Assembly: GCA_018873245.2 (NCBI GenBank)
Contig: JAEMBT020000001.1
Span: 9,954,220-10,018,219, forward strand
DNA: 64,000 nucleotides
Origin: Archegozetes longisetosus
Lineage: Eukaryota > Arthropoda > Arachnida > Sarcoptiformes > Trhypochthoniidae
Direction of reading: 5' to 3'
The position numbers were made by a program, and so were the translations under genes. Positions 36,606-48,852 of this stretch are shown here, in pieces. The notes under the pieces were generated by a model. It saw only the letters and a list, made by a program, of their open reading frames with translations, was not told the DNA's origin and ran no database searches. Each line of letters begins with the position of its first letter. The stretch's first letter is position 1.

Positions 36606-37241
36606 TTGACGTTTTTAATCGCACGCATTATGACTGATACAACTCAATCAAGTATTAACTGTCCTAATGAGTACAATTCGGTCCAGTCGAATAGTCAAGC
36701 ATTACTGAAAATAAGTCAAATAAATGTGGGCAAAGCGAAAGCTGCCTCTCTCCAGCTTGCGAACCTATCATTAAGTTATAATATCCACATTCTCATTATT
36801 CAAGTGCCTTATGTGGTTAAAGGCCAAGTTTGTTGTCTACTACACTATAAACTCGTTCATTGCGATAATGCGCGCACTGCCATTGCTATTAATGGCAATA
36901 ACACCACTATTAGCCTGTTTAAACATGATAACCTGTCAGACAACCATTTAGTAGTAGCCACTATTGCGAGCCGCGAAGACTCAATTACAATCGTATCGGC
37001 CTATCACAGGCCCATAGAATCGGGCGTGGCTCAAAATGAAGACTTGGAGAAATTAGCCAACGTAATAATGGCTCTCTCTGGCCGGAAACTCTTGATCGGA
37101 ATAGATGCTAATGCACAATCACCTCTATGGGGCAGTAGCGCTGAAACACCGAGAGGAAGGAACATGGCAGATTTCATAGTCTCAATGAATCTGCATCTCC
37201 TGAACGAAGGCGATACTCCAACAGTCTATCACGAGAAATGA
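36606..37241 (+). pseudogene. LINE ORF2, endonuclease domain (broken)
   Basis: APE-like endonuclease of the LINE: it would nick target DNA to prime reverse transcription. The frame contains ISQINVGKAKAA, TIVSAYHRP and LIGIDANAQSPLWG, the family's catalytic N, Y and DxNA signatures. It stops at 37239-37241, although homologous residues (SNIDLTLI...LSDHRYI) continue downstream in shifted frames, so the domain is interrupted before its final SDH motif. Confidence 0.85.
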
Positions 37242-37977
37242 TCTGGCATTATCAGACAATCGAATATTGATCTAACACTCATTAGCCCTGGCCTAATATC
37301 GTCAGCAACTGACTGGCGAGTTTCAACCGAGCCTAGCCTTAGTGACCATCGATACATTTTTTACAAGATCGAAATCAAGAACAACAGCAGGAATCACATC
37401 CATCAAAAAGATTTGCCACAAAACGCGCAGACTGGGCGCTCTTCCAGGCGAAACTCTTAGAAAACAGAAAAATAATAGCAAATCGTATCGACAGTGCCAC
37501 GTGCCCTCAGGAAATCAACGAGACGAGCACCGAGTCATTAATTATACAACATCTGCAGCCAAGAGTGCGATTCCACTGAAAAGACATTCTTATAAAGCTG
37601 TCAAATGGTGGAATCAGGACTTAAAAAGGCAACATAAAAACGTCCGAAACCTCCGCCGGGCCTATCGTACGGCAACAATTAACAGAGAAGCTGAATACTC
37701 TGCTTATAAACTAGCATTTAATCAATATAAGACAGCAATAGTGGAAGCCAAAACAGGCGTTCAAGGAATTTTGCACAGTTAGTAACGCGGATCCTGGGGT
37801 TCAGCTTATAAACTATGCCGACTTAAGAGGAAATCATGGGAACCATCGGGCACGTTACTTCGCCCTAACGGCACTAATACTGAGAATGAACCTGAAGCCC
37901 TGAATGAACATTTGATACATTAATTTCCTTGCCTAAACATCCCTGATGGACAAATCGACACGAACATTCTACAATAC

Positions 37978-39018
37978 ATGACGCCGTTTACTGACACCGA
38001 AAAAGACCATGACTTCACAGTCGAAGTCAGAGATACCATATATGCCATGTATACAGATAAAGCCCCGGGACCTGATATGCTTACAGCGGATATCATAAAA
38101 CACGCATTTGAGGAACTTTCGTTTGAAATCATCAACTTCTTCATCATATGCTTGAGATATGTAACTTTTCCAACACAGTTCAAGGCTGCTACAGTGGTCT
38201 TCATACCTAAGAGCATCAATGAAACCACGAAGACCGTTAGAATCTACCGACCCATAAGTCTATTATCGGTACTTGGCAAGGCGCTAGACTCGCTCCTCGT
38301 CAAGCGGATAATGTGGTTAATGAAAACCAGAGGCAAACTTAGCGACAATCAACATGGCTTCACACCCCAAGTGAGCACGATTGACGTGTTACATGACACG
38401 ATAACCGAGATAAGGAGATCAAAGGAAGATAAGAAACATGTATTTTTCGTGTCACTAGACGTTAAGAATGCATTCAACTCAGCGAGATTTGATCTAGTTC
38501 TGCTTCGCCTCAGAGAAAGACGCTGCCCGTCACACCTCTACAACCTCGCTACCAGCTATTTCTCTGAGAGAATAGTAACAACGCAGACGATTACAACTTC
38601 GGTCTCAGCCACTCCTGAAATGGGAATATTCCGGGGTGCGCCGTCAGGACCGGAATTTTGGAATGTATTTTTCAATATGTTTGAGTTGCCGCTGCCAACT
38701 GGAGTCACAGTGAGAGTCTTCGCGGACGACTCGGCTCTAATAGTATCGGGAAACACGATGCTTGGTGCTATCTGGAAAACTAACAAAGCATTACAATTTT
38801 TGAATGACTGGGAGTCAGCCAATCATATTGAGTTCAACCCGGCGAAGACCACAGCACTGCTCATTTCAAATCAAAGACATCAAGTTAGACCAGCCATCAA
38901 GATGAACAACACTGCAATTCAGATTGTCCGCTCATTTATATACTTGGGCGTTATAGTAGACGACAAACTGAACTTCAAGATCATATTACGTATATCACAA
39001 ACAAAGCACACCAGCTGA
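37978..39018 (+). pseudogene. LINE ORF2, reverse transcriptase domain
   Basis: A 346-residue open stretch covering most of the RT: the KAPGPD motif near the start, YRPISLLSVLGKALD, the SLDVKNAFNSA strand with the first catalytic Asp, then FADDSALIV with the Asp pair. The usual GxPQGSVLGP motif is GAPSGPEFWN, about four residues short, so activity is doubtful. The frame is separated from the endonuclease and RNase H parts by frameshifts. Confidence 0.88.
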
Positions 39019-39330
39019 CAATGAGGTTGTCAGCGGTAGCAAAAGCTAATTGGGGTCTGGAGTCCAGCGCTATGAGAATAATTTATAAAGGAGCAATAGA
39101 GCCGATAATCTCACATGCATGCCCAATCTGGTATCACCAGACTCGCAAAGTACATAATTGTTGAAAGATCAAAAGCAGTCAGCGGCTTGCCCTCATCGTA
39201 ATCACAAAGGCATACAGAACTGCGCTAACAAACGCTCTCTGCGGACATAATGCCGATACAAATTAAACTGGAACAACTGGCTATAGAGTAATTCGCAGTA
39301 AGGGGGCTTCCCTTCGAGTCTACAGTAGAA

Positions 39331-39801
39331 GTGGATTTCAGGATGAGAAAAATTGAAACAAGAACATCATACTTTGCACAGATCCATCCGGTCCTCAGGC
39401 CGCCAATCACGCTTCAGATGCTAAGCGCAGACTCACAGCAAGCAAGCTTAGGGGCATTTGACTACCAGATCTACACAGATGGTTCCAAACTAGACACTGG
39501 AGTTGAAGCAGCTTCTGTGGTATACAAGAGAGGAAATCGTCTATTTGAATTTATGATTAAATTGGACCCCCATATGCACTGTCTATCAAGCAAAGCTGAC
39601 AGCGTTGAATATGAATTGAATCAGCTAAGCTCTGGGATACTTGGAAACTGCAAAGTTGTCATTTATTCTGATAGCAAATCGGTGTTAACGGCTATTAAAT
39701 CCTTCAATTCTACTAATCCGATAGTAACTAGTATCAAAGAGACCCTGCAAAGCATAACAACTACAGCAGAAGTATGTTTCGCTTGGATCCCCTCACATTA
39801 A
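39331..39801 (+). pseudogene. LINE ORF2, RNase H domain (3'-truncated)
   Basis: RNase H type I fold: IYTDGSKLDTG (Asp), SVEYELNQL (Glu), VIYSDSKSVL (Asp), FAWIPSH. The sequence stops exactly where GIxGNExAD should follow, and an unrelated segment with the P450 promoter arm begins within 70 bp. Confidence 0.85.
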
Positions 39802-39866
39802 TTTGTAATTAAAGATAATAATTGGGATAAGACTTGAATATTTTTATGGTAGTAGATAAAATTGGT

Positions 39867-40271
39867 TTAGATAAAAGTTCTGAAAACTTTATTATTAATC
39901 AAAGAAACACTCGACAAAGCACTAACGTAAATGCTTGAGAGAATAAACTAGAAATTTTCCTGAGTCATTAGAAAATGTTTGATGCAATCAGACAATGCGA
40001 TTAGTAGGAGTGAAAGAGGAAAAATGTAATTTTATTTAAAAGAAACGATAGTTCACGTTGAACCCTATTATTAATACTCATACGATTAGTTTTATTTTTA
40101 AAAACATAATTATTTTTTTCCTCTTTCACTCCTACTAATCACGTTGTGTGATTACATCAAATAATTTTTATTAACTCAGGAAAATTTCTAGTTTATTGTC
40201 TTAAGCATTCACGTTAGTGCTTTGTCGAGTGTTTCTTTGATTAATAATAAAGTTTTCAGAACTTTTATCTA
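39867..40271. repeat. Inverted repeat flanking the CYP4 promoter, arms about 150 bp
   Basis: The left arm (39867-40024) is the reverse complement, with few mismatches, of the right arm (about 40115-40271), which is the 5' flank and 5' UTR of the CYP4 gene. The central loop is about 90 bp. The right arm ends three bases before the start codon, and homology of the left arm ends at the corresponding point. The left arm has the orientation of the flank of the leftward P450 at 831-940. It could act as a bidirectional promoter, or form a hairpin. Confidence 0.85.
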
Positions 40272-40274
40272 AAA

Positions 40275-43194
40275 ATGATTGATCTTTTTGAATACGAAAT
40301 ACTTTGCAACAAACTCAAGTTATCAAACTTTTATCACTTAACACCGACTGCTCTAATTTTGATTGCGTTAAAAATTCTTGCGATTATTATTATCGTTAAA
40401 TATATCAAATTCAGACAACATTCTAAAATAATTAATCGAATACCTGGTCCTCCAATCAAAAATATTTTGATTGGAAATTTAGACATTTTCTACGTATCGG
40501 CCAAATCAAAAGATTGGTTTCAAAGTAAGTTATTTCGCACTACTTTCTCTGGAAATTTTCTTTCATTTATGCATTTCTTCATTCCAGTCATAATGAAGTT
40601 TTGATCTATTATTAGATAAACTTATATTACAGGTTCTTATAACCAATTAATCGATTTAACTAAACTCTATCAAAACGATGGCATATTTCGTGTATGGGTC
40701 GGACCTTTTAATCCAGTTGTAATTCTTTTGAGTCCAGACAACGTTGAGGTTAATGATTCACTTCTTTTTGAATTTAGATATCATTTTTAACATTTTTAAG
40801 TATGTGTGTCTTTATTTATTTATTTTTTCAAAGGCATTATTGTCTAGTTCTACAAACATCTCGAAAGCATATGAGTATAAATTTCTTCGCCCGTGGCTCG
40901 GATTCGGATTACTTACAAGGTTTGCATTACAAAAAAATTTTTTAAAGCTATTAATAAACTCCTTAAAATTTTCAATTTTTGCGATACTTATATAAGTCTG
41001 TGTTGTTTTCAAACCAAATTCTACTTATCCGACCATAAATTGATGATAACTTAATAACTGAGAAAATGAAAGATGTTAAATTCGATTCGTTTTAGTCGAA
41101 AATAAAATTAATTTATGAGAAAAGAATACAACGCGATCAGGCAAATTGTGTTGTTATGCATTATTTATAAGATAAAAGACTGTAATTCCTTAACTAAAGT
41201 ATTTTTGAAACTGTATATAAAGTTATAAAAAAATAACAGAATATGTTATCTTATATTAATGATAATCTTTTTATGAGATGTTTTTTACTTCTATAAATTT
41301 CATTTAAGCCTTATATGAGTTAAAGCACTTTCGACCTTAAGTTCATAATAAGTTATAAAATAAGATAAGAGTTTCATGATATGTTGACTCGATCTCAAAC
41401 TAATAAAGCTTTCTATAACGATCCAAACTCTGTTATATCATTGAAAGTACTTTTTGAGTTGTAAATAAATTTGTGAAATATAAATGTATAATTTCGCATA
41501 GGATCTCATGATTATTATTTTACTTAAAGGATTATTTTATGAACTGATTATTTCAAGAAATTTGTAGGAATATTTGGGAAAAGCGACTTTGAAATAGTCC
41601 ATAGTCATTTTCAAACATCTTTCCTATTTTTTACAATATAAATAGACTCAAATTGAAGGTCGACTCGATTTAAATGCACAATAAGTTTGATTTGAAAAAG
41701 ATTAATTACTATTACCTTGGAATATTCGTAGTTACTTAGATTATTTAGTAATTCGCATAATTTTTCCTCTTCTCTCTCCTTCTCTCTCATTGAAGCACTG
41801 GAGACAAATGGAGATCACAACGAAAACTATTGACTCCAGCCTTTCATTTCAAGATACTGGAAAACTTCTTGCCAACAATTATTAAGCAGCACAAAATCAT
41901 GTCAGAACTGATTGATAAACAAATGATCGAAAACAATGGCATTATTGAGGATATAAGACAACTGATAACTAATTGCACTCTTGATTCTATTTGTGGTAAT
42001 ATATCCTAAATATTGAGAGCTTACCTAAAATTTTGCTTAAATGAATTTTTTCAGAGACAGCAATGGGTGTGACAGTAAATGCACAGCTCAACCCAAATTC
42101 TGATTATGTCGAAGCTATCAGAAGAACATTTGCTGTTTCTATACTAAGATTCATAAAGCCCTGGCTTTGGTCTGATTTTACATTTTATTTGAGTTCTTTG
42201 GGAAAACTTTTACAAAAGAGACTCAAAATTTTACACAATTTCACAGATTCAGTAATTTATAATAAAACAAATCTTAAGTTATAAAATGTTAAAATAAGCC
42301 GCGAAATCATTTTTAGGTAATTCAAGAGCGTAAACAAGAGATTCTCGATAAAGTTAAAGATTTCAATAATAACTACGAATTGTATTCTGAGGCCATAGAC
42401 GAAGCGATGACTTGTATCGGAACTAAAAGAAGACTTGTGTTTCTCGATATTCTTATTAATCATCACCTGAAAAACCCCAAAAGTTTAAACGAAATCGATG
42501 TCAGGTCAGAGGTCGACACATTCATGTTTGGAGGTCATGACACAACTGCCAGTTCTCTGATGTTTACGTTACTTCTAATTGGACTCGATTCTGATGTTCA
42601 GGTTATTAGAAATTTGAAAAATTTTGAAAAACTGTATTTTCTTCAAAGAAAAGTTGATTAAAGAATTCAAATGAATTTCAGGCCAAAATACACGAAGAAC
42701 TCGATATGATATTCGCGGATGACATATCTCGAGACATAACACTCGAAGACTTGCGACAAATGAAATATTTAGAACAGTGTATTAAAGAATCGTTAAGACT
42801 ATATCCACCGATTCAGATAATTGGCAGACAGACTGACAAAGAATTCAGAGCTAGTAATGGCTACAAAATACCATCTGGTTCAACATGCTATATACCTATA
42901 TTATGTGTTCATAAAGATCCGAAAAATTTTCCGAATCCCGAAGTTTTCGATCCTGACAGATTTTTACCCGAAGTTAGTGCAGGCCGTCATCCGTACTCTT
43001 TCGTACCATTCAGTGCTGGTCCGCGTAATTGTATTGGACAGAAGTTTGCTTTACTTGAAGAGAAGGCATTACTCTCTTCTATATTTAGAAAATATAGAAT
43101 TCAATCGCTTGTTGATCGAGATGATATTAAAGTTGATATTTCTGTCGTACTCAAACCGAAAAACAAATTGCGCATGATGTTTGAGTTGAGATGA
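40275..43194 (+). CDS. Cytochrome P450, CYP4 clan, complete
   Basis: Heme-thiolate monooxygenase of the ER membrane. Seven exons (40275-40524, 40633-40748, 40834-40919, 41796-41995, 42055-42251, 42317-42601, 42682-43194) join by GT-AG introns in consistent phases to 548 residues. The N-terminal anchor is about 25-43, the PGPP hinge 57-60, WRSQR of helix C 156-160, the I-helix GGHDTT 355-360, ExxR at 414-417, FDPDRF about 467-472, and the heme loop FSAGPRNCIG with the axial Cys at 495. The GHDTT form and the length place it in the CYP4 family, whose members often hydroxylate fatty acids, pheromones or pesticides; the substrate is not known. The gene is complete with no lesion. It shares exons, introns and flank with the inverted partial copy at 1-830, and its promoter lies in an inverted repeat next to a LINE remnant. 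Confidence 0.95.
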
Positions 43195-43565
43195 GAGTTT
43201 CTCTTTACTAATCAGTCTTTTCTATTTTTTATACGTTTAAAAAGCATTTACTCTGAAAGAATATATTTTAAGCCTTTACTGAAATTGTAACTTCTTTAGA
43301 TATAATCATGTTTATTATTTTAAATACTATTATTAATCTGGATATGGGTAAATTTTTCTTAAACCTTATTATTTTTGAATGCAATTTTATTTCCCATTGT
43401 GGCCTCGATTCGAGTATTAGCTTATAACTTCAGTTAATGTAGAGCGGAATGTATTTCATTCAATTATAAATATTATTTTAAAATTAAAACAATTTTAATA
43501 TATTATAAAGAGATCATCACTTTATTCACTCTAATTCGTAACCGAGACCCAGATAAAATTCGTTG
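43195..43565. other. 3' flank of the CYP4 gene
   Basis: Probable 3' UTR and AT-rich spacer; no other feature was seen. Confidence 0.4.
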
Positions 43566-44208
43566 GTTTTATAAATTTTGATACAATTTTAAGGTTTCAT
43601 AACTCTAGAACTAAATTACGGAATTTGATGAAAAGTGTCTCATTCTAAAAATAAATATTTAAGGTTATTTGCCTCAAATTTTCATCAATTTATCTTAAAT
43701 ATTCTCTACGCTATCTCAGTACAAAATTAAAAGTTTAAGTTTTTCTATGGGATTCTTACTATAATGTGTTTTAACTTAATTTTTACTAAGACTGAATACA
43801 TATTAAATATGTATTCAGTCAACAAAATATGCCCTCTCAATTAGAGTTATGTCTCTAGCACTCATTTTTAGAATATTTTTGTTATTATTCTTATTGCAGA
43901 ACTTATTTTATTAATAAACGTTCGATTTTAATGAGTATTACGCAGTAATCACTTATTATATCCTTTACTTGGAATGTGTTTACTAATAAAGACCATCAAA
44001 AGTTGTTATAATAGGGATCCCATAGAAAAACTTAAACTTTTAATTTTGTACTGAAATAGCTTAGAGAATATTTGGGATAAATTGATGAAAATTTAAGACA
44101 AATAACTTTAAATATTTATTTTAAAAATGAGACACTTTTCATCAAATTCCGTAATTTAGTTCTAGAGTTATGAAACCTTAAAATTGTATCAAAATTTATG
44201 AAACATGC
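43566..44208. repeat. Foldback inverted repeat, arms about 200 bp
   Basis: Bases 43566-43763 pair with the reverse complement of about 44005-44208 at roughly 90% identity by eye (CTCTAGAACTAAATTACGG and its partner are exact). In the 240 bp loop lies a perfect 31-base palindrome centred near 43804 (GACTGAATACATATT and its complement). Non-coding; probably a foldback MITE. No target duplication was found. Confidence 0.85.
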
Positions 44209-46437
44209 TGTATATACAATATATATCACTATATTCCAATAAGAGGTTAACCAACCAAAGCCTGATGATGAATGGGAATTTTTCAACTTTGAAGGCCTAT
44301 ATCTTCGGAACTGCTTCGAATCTGGGAAGACGCTGAAACATCTGCCTGCTCATTTTAAGTCCTCTACGATATTCAATTAACAGTTTGTCTAAATCTCGAC
44401 TCGATTTTGTGGTATAAATCACGTCAAATGTCTCTAATATTACTGGACGTAACTTATGGTGAGTCCAGCATATGGTCGGTTGGAGGTGGGACAGTACTAT
44501 ATTAATAATTCATAAATCTATTTGATCGGAAACACTTTCAAAATTGTTAAAACGTCGCAGCACGAATTTTTGCAACGACTGTACATTAAAGTTAAAAGCT
44601 AAGTTTTAGTTGAAGTAGAATTAGAACTTGCATTAAAGTCCACGTGTATCCAACATATTGTTTACATCAATACCCTTGTTATGTGGACGTTGTTAAATAT
44701 AACTGATTTAAAGTTTATTAATTGTAAAATCATTGTATTATTTTACAAATGGAATCGAAAGTACAAATCGCGTGAGAATCAAATTAACCCTTAAAGAAAA
44801 GTACTTAATTCCGTTTAATGTACACTTCATTTTTATCTATAACGTTTCTTTCACTGACGCGTACATTAAACCGAATACAGAGTGTATTTTTATAGTGAGT
44901 TGAATATAGGTAGCGTAACCATCTCTTGCCAAACCGAAAACTGAACACAAATTAACAAAGGAATTCTAAGAAAATTTTTAAAGGTACTTCATTTGCACAA
45001 AAATTGGTTTTGCATTTTTTTCTTTGGATTTAAAATCTTTAATATTATTGTAATCAATGGACTAACCTATATTTTATTGAAGATATTCTAATAGTTGAAT
45101 AAAAAGACATTTTATGTCCAGTTCATAATATTTTTAAAAATTAATTATTAAACTTTGAATTGAAATTTGGAGCTATCCAGCCAAAAACCGGGCGTCTGAT
45201 CATCCTATAGGCATAGGTAAATCTAACCTCAGGTTGCAAAAATACAGATCGTAAAGCTTTAGATTGTTTCCAAATTTAAACTATTTGTTGATAAGCGCAT
45301 AAAGTTTCATTCATAATAAAATTTCAAGATCTCAGTCACAATAACTACCATGAAAGTAGTAATTCCCACGAAGTAAGAGACAAAGACTCCTTTCATTTCT
45401 CGGAGTCAATGATCCGAATTCGTACTGAGTTGTGTCCACTTTCTCATTAATATCAGTCCAAATACCTTAGTTTTTATCGATTTTCTGATCTCATGTTGCT
45501 ATATTTCGCTTTCTTGTAACCGAGAGTTGCTGATAAATTTAGGGCAAGATAGGTATGCAAAAAATTAATTAAGTCAATTGAAAGACATTTTTTATCAATT
45601 TATATTAATTCAAATCTGGTTCTGAAACTTATTAGAACATTTTTCATTAAAATTGAACACTAAAAGTGGTTCTGATTAACTTACAATTTGTTGAACTTGT
45701 CAACAATTGTTTGATTCATTCTTTAAGTGTAAGCAATAAAGTATGGCTGCATTCCGAAACCTTTCTCAGAAATATGAAAATCATATCCATGTCTAAAATC
45801 ACAGGCTTTAATTAGATGTTCATGTGTTGATTGTAGGTGATGCAGATCAAGATTGTGCAATACCAAATACTTTTCTTCGCCTAATCCTTTCCTCTATCGA
45901 CTTAATAGCTAAGTCTTTATTAAACGCAATGGACAAGAGATCGCAGAACTTCAATCTCTTCTCAAAATTTCGAGACATTTATGAAGATAAGCTTCCACGC
46001 TATTCCTTTCGATATTTTACTTTCAAATCTCAATTCATTTGTTGTTCTAACTTTTTCTCATCATTTGTATCTTTTTCTTATAGCTTTGACTTATTATTAT
46101 TTACAAAAAATTTTGCCCCTAAAGATCATTGTCCAATATTTAGAGCAATTCACTAAATGGATTTTACGAAAATGAAGCTCATTTGTACAATTAAAACTTC
46201 TTAGTGTTCGATATCAATTATATAGAGTCAAGTGATGCGTCAGGATGTATCCAATGGATTATTCATATACTTATAAAAGCAAATTTAATAAGTAAAAGCA
46301 CATTATGTTACATGTGTTAATAGCTAAGAATGCCTGCGTATATCTGTGTATGTTTGGAAAAATATCCTGAAAGTATAGCAACTGGCTCTCCACTAGGTAC
46401 TACCAGTATCCAATACCGATTGTTAAGTTTTAAGGTG
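44209..46437. other. AT-rich spacer
   Basis: No gene. A short inverted pair (CGTTTAATGTAC near 44814 and GTACATTAAACCG near 44863) may be a tiny MITE. The open frame 45824-46156 has no recognisable domain. Confidence 0.4.
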
Positions 46438-46439
46438 TA

Positions 46440-46963
46440 CAGGGTTTAACAAGATCTTTTGCAAGAGGTATACAGCAAAAACTACTAATGATATGAACAT
46501 ATTATTGAACGATTTTTGAAATGCTATCAAAATGAAAATGATTTGGGTAGTTGAACAGTCAAAATAAGAATTTTGAATTTTGCGCTTTAAAACAGTTTTT
46601 TCTAATAGCTGACCATAGACTATAAATATAACAAATCAGCTGACCATAAAGTGTAAGCACAACAAAGGCGTTTCTTTTAAAGTGTTTTTGTTATAATTGA
46701 TATCATTTTTAATGGCCAGAACATATGATAATGAAAAAACACGTTTAATTGATCGAATTAAATGCATTGCATTCAAAGAAACGTTGCTTTTATCATATCC
46801 AGAAAGACTCAATGCTGTGCGTCGCGCAAATGGTGGTCATACTGAATATTAAATTTGTACCTTTTATTTCCATTTTTATAACGAATTCAATAAAATTTAC
46901 TTTAAACTTGTAGCTTCTGCAGTTTTTACTGTATACCCCTTGCAAAAGATCTTGTTAAATCCT
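46440..46963 (+). mobile_element. Tc1-type transposon, internally deleted
   Basis: A 524 bp element with terminal inverted repeats of about 46 bp at each end (CAGGGTTTAACAAGATCTTT and following bases, four or five mismatches), between TA dinucleotides (46438-46439 and 46964-46965). Inside, a plus-strand frame runs from MARTYDNEKTRLIDRI to YPERLNAVRRANGGHTEY and stops. The last part is the C-terminal signature of Tc1/mariner transposases, so the middle of the gene has been deleted. It is a non-autonomous derivative. Confidence 0.75.
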
Positions 46964-47169
46964 GTATATTCAAATAGTAAAGTGACGAATGACTAAGTCG
47001 TCGATACCACACACGCGCTACTGGTTTTAAGACTATTTACTCATGAATTAATATAAGCCTTAAAGTTGACATTTATTCGCCATAGGTGGGCAATAAAAAG
47101 TGGCTAATTGTTAGCACCCACTGTTTTTCTATGGGATTGTTTCTTTCCAAATTTTATTAAAATGAAGTA

Positions 47170-47565
47170 CAGTCTTGGGGTTTATTTTGGAGACACAGTA
47201 TGCGATCTTTCATAAAACTTATATTAACATCGAATTAATATAACCTTTTTCAGTTCAATAAATGTTACACAAGAGTTTATTTATCTAAATATAAATCTAA
47301 AAGCGAGTCGCACCGCCGTTTTAATTCAATATTTCTTGATAGCGATCAGGCATTAAAAGTTTTCATCCAGGCAATTCGATTGAGTGTTAAAGTCATTTTT
47401 TCATTTACAAAAAAGCACGCGTTTTAATGCATGCTGTTTTTTATTGTAAATCAAAGTTTTCATAAGTTCAAGATTTGATGTGAATTCGTTTGTAAAGCTT
47501 ATATTATTTGACTAAGGATTTTATGAAGGTTGCATACAGTGTCTCAAAAATACAATCCCAGACTG
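47170..47565 (-). mobile_element. Tc1-type transposon remnant, internally deleted
   Basis: A 396 bp segment with imperfect inverted ends of about 45 bp sharing GAGACAC(A/T)GTATGC, preceded by TA on the left. The right TA is mutated. On the minus strand the interior reads MPDRYQEILN, a stop, then NGGATRF, the C-terminal signature of a Tc1-like transposase. Older than the neighbouring element 200 bp away, judging by the divergence of its ends, and of a different family. Confidence 0.6.
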
Positions 47566-48852
47566 GACACTCAGATAATGAGTCTTAAAAACACTTGATG
47601 AACAGTCATTATTTAGTTTTCACGTGAAACTCAAAGAATAAAATCATGAAAGATCCAATTTTCACAATCAGATGTTTGGATAATGTGATTGTATTCTTAT
47701 AAAGAGATTTACTGCAAAATGTTCAGAAAATACAGTAAAGTAGTCAACCACTATTGAGCTTAGATAATGGGCACCTTTTATTGTCCACCGATGTCTGTTA
47801 AGAATTTAAATAAACACGCCTCAATAGGCGTTGAATTTGAATTTTATAACTTTTAAAATTGAAACTACCAAAGCTTTTATAATATTGCAATTATCAAGTC
47901 CTTAGACAGCTGTATGAATTGAGAGTCTTTAGAACTGAGTCCAAATGGTTTGAGTGACGAACACTTGAATGATATTCACCTATATTTATCAAACTCCAAA
48001 TACTTCTCATTGATTTACGACAGATAAAAAGGCTAAAAAATTGACTGAAATACAAAAATGATCAAAAGCTGTTATAACTTCAATTAAAATACTCAATGCT
48101 GGAGTTGAACAGCTCGTCAAATTTTGTCCTAGTATTAAATTGGATTAAAACCAGAGATGTTCCTACAAATTATTCAACAATTGAAACATTTATATAAAGA
48201 GCAATCAATAATTCAGGAATAGTGTATAAATTGATTTGTTTGAGAGAAAACTTAATAATAAGTTTTCCTTCAAATTTGAACTTGAAGAGCCTTTTGAATA
48301 GATTTAAATTAGTTTATGACATTTATTGAGTTGAACAAATTTTCTTAAGATATGTTTTTTTGTCATGAAAATAAAGAGATATTTTGAATAACCAAACTAA
48401 ACTTATTAAAATATTATCTAATTGTTAGACATATATCAACTAATAAGAGTAAAGGTTTTAAAAATAAAACGAATAAATATTTAGTTCATTATCATAATAG
48501 TGTTGAAATATGTTTAGGATTGCTATTGTCTTAAAACCATATGTTTGTCTGATATTTCTTATCTCTAATAATTTGTCCTAAATTGATTTCTAAGAAATTT
48601 TATTGCAAAATTAGGGCATTTCCGTTTCATATACCTCTAATTATGTCAACTAATCCATAATCAATTGTAAGATCATTTTAATCCTAATAAACTTGGGCTC
48701 AATTTCTAATTAATTTTTAGGTCACTAGTATGTTTATCAAAAAGCGATACGAGAACCACTCAAATCCAAACCGAAAAATTGAAATCAAATATTTGAAATA
48801 CTTATTTCAAGTAAGCAAAAGTTTTTATAATGATTTAAAACTTACAAATACT
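47566..48852. other. Spacer 3' of the MFS transporter gene
   Basis: AT-rich, no gene. A 60-residue plus frame overlapping the transporter's end is a shadow. Confidence 0.4.

Larger units (their letters stand above)
34793..39801 (+). mobile_element. Non-LTR retrotransposon (R1/I-group LINE), decayed, 3'-truncated
   Basis: Two-ORF LINE. ORF1 (about 34793-36620) is broken by stops and frameshifts but shows a SEVLKSKPKK...HTIIVKPK segment and three CCHC zinc knuckles (about 36375-36510, e.g. CYKCCGYNHISKHC). ORF2 (from about 36690) has an APE-type endonuclease (SQINVGKAKA through IGIDANAQSPLWGS), a reverse transcriptase (about 37980-39018; YRPISLLSVLGKALD, HGFTPQVST, FADDSALIV), and an RNase H (IYTDGSK, SVEYELNQL, IYSDSKSVL, FAWIPSH). 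Several frame breaks separate these domains. The element ends at WIPSH in the last RNase H motif, with no 3' UTR or tail. A hAT MITE interrupts ORF1. It has more G+C than the surrounding DNA. Confidence 0.88.

Noticed and set aside
42821-43177. 118-residue plus frame overlapping the last CYP4 exon
   Set aside because: A +1 shadow of the P450 frame, which carries the ExxR and heme motifs.
45824-46156. 110-residue plus frame
   Set aside because: No recognisable domain and an ordinary AT-rich composition; no splice-consistent continuation was found.
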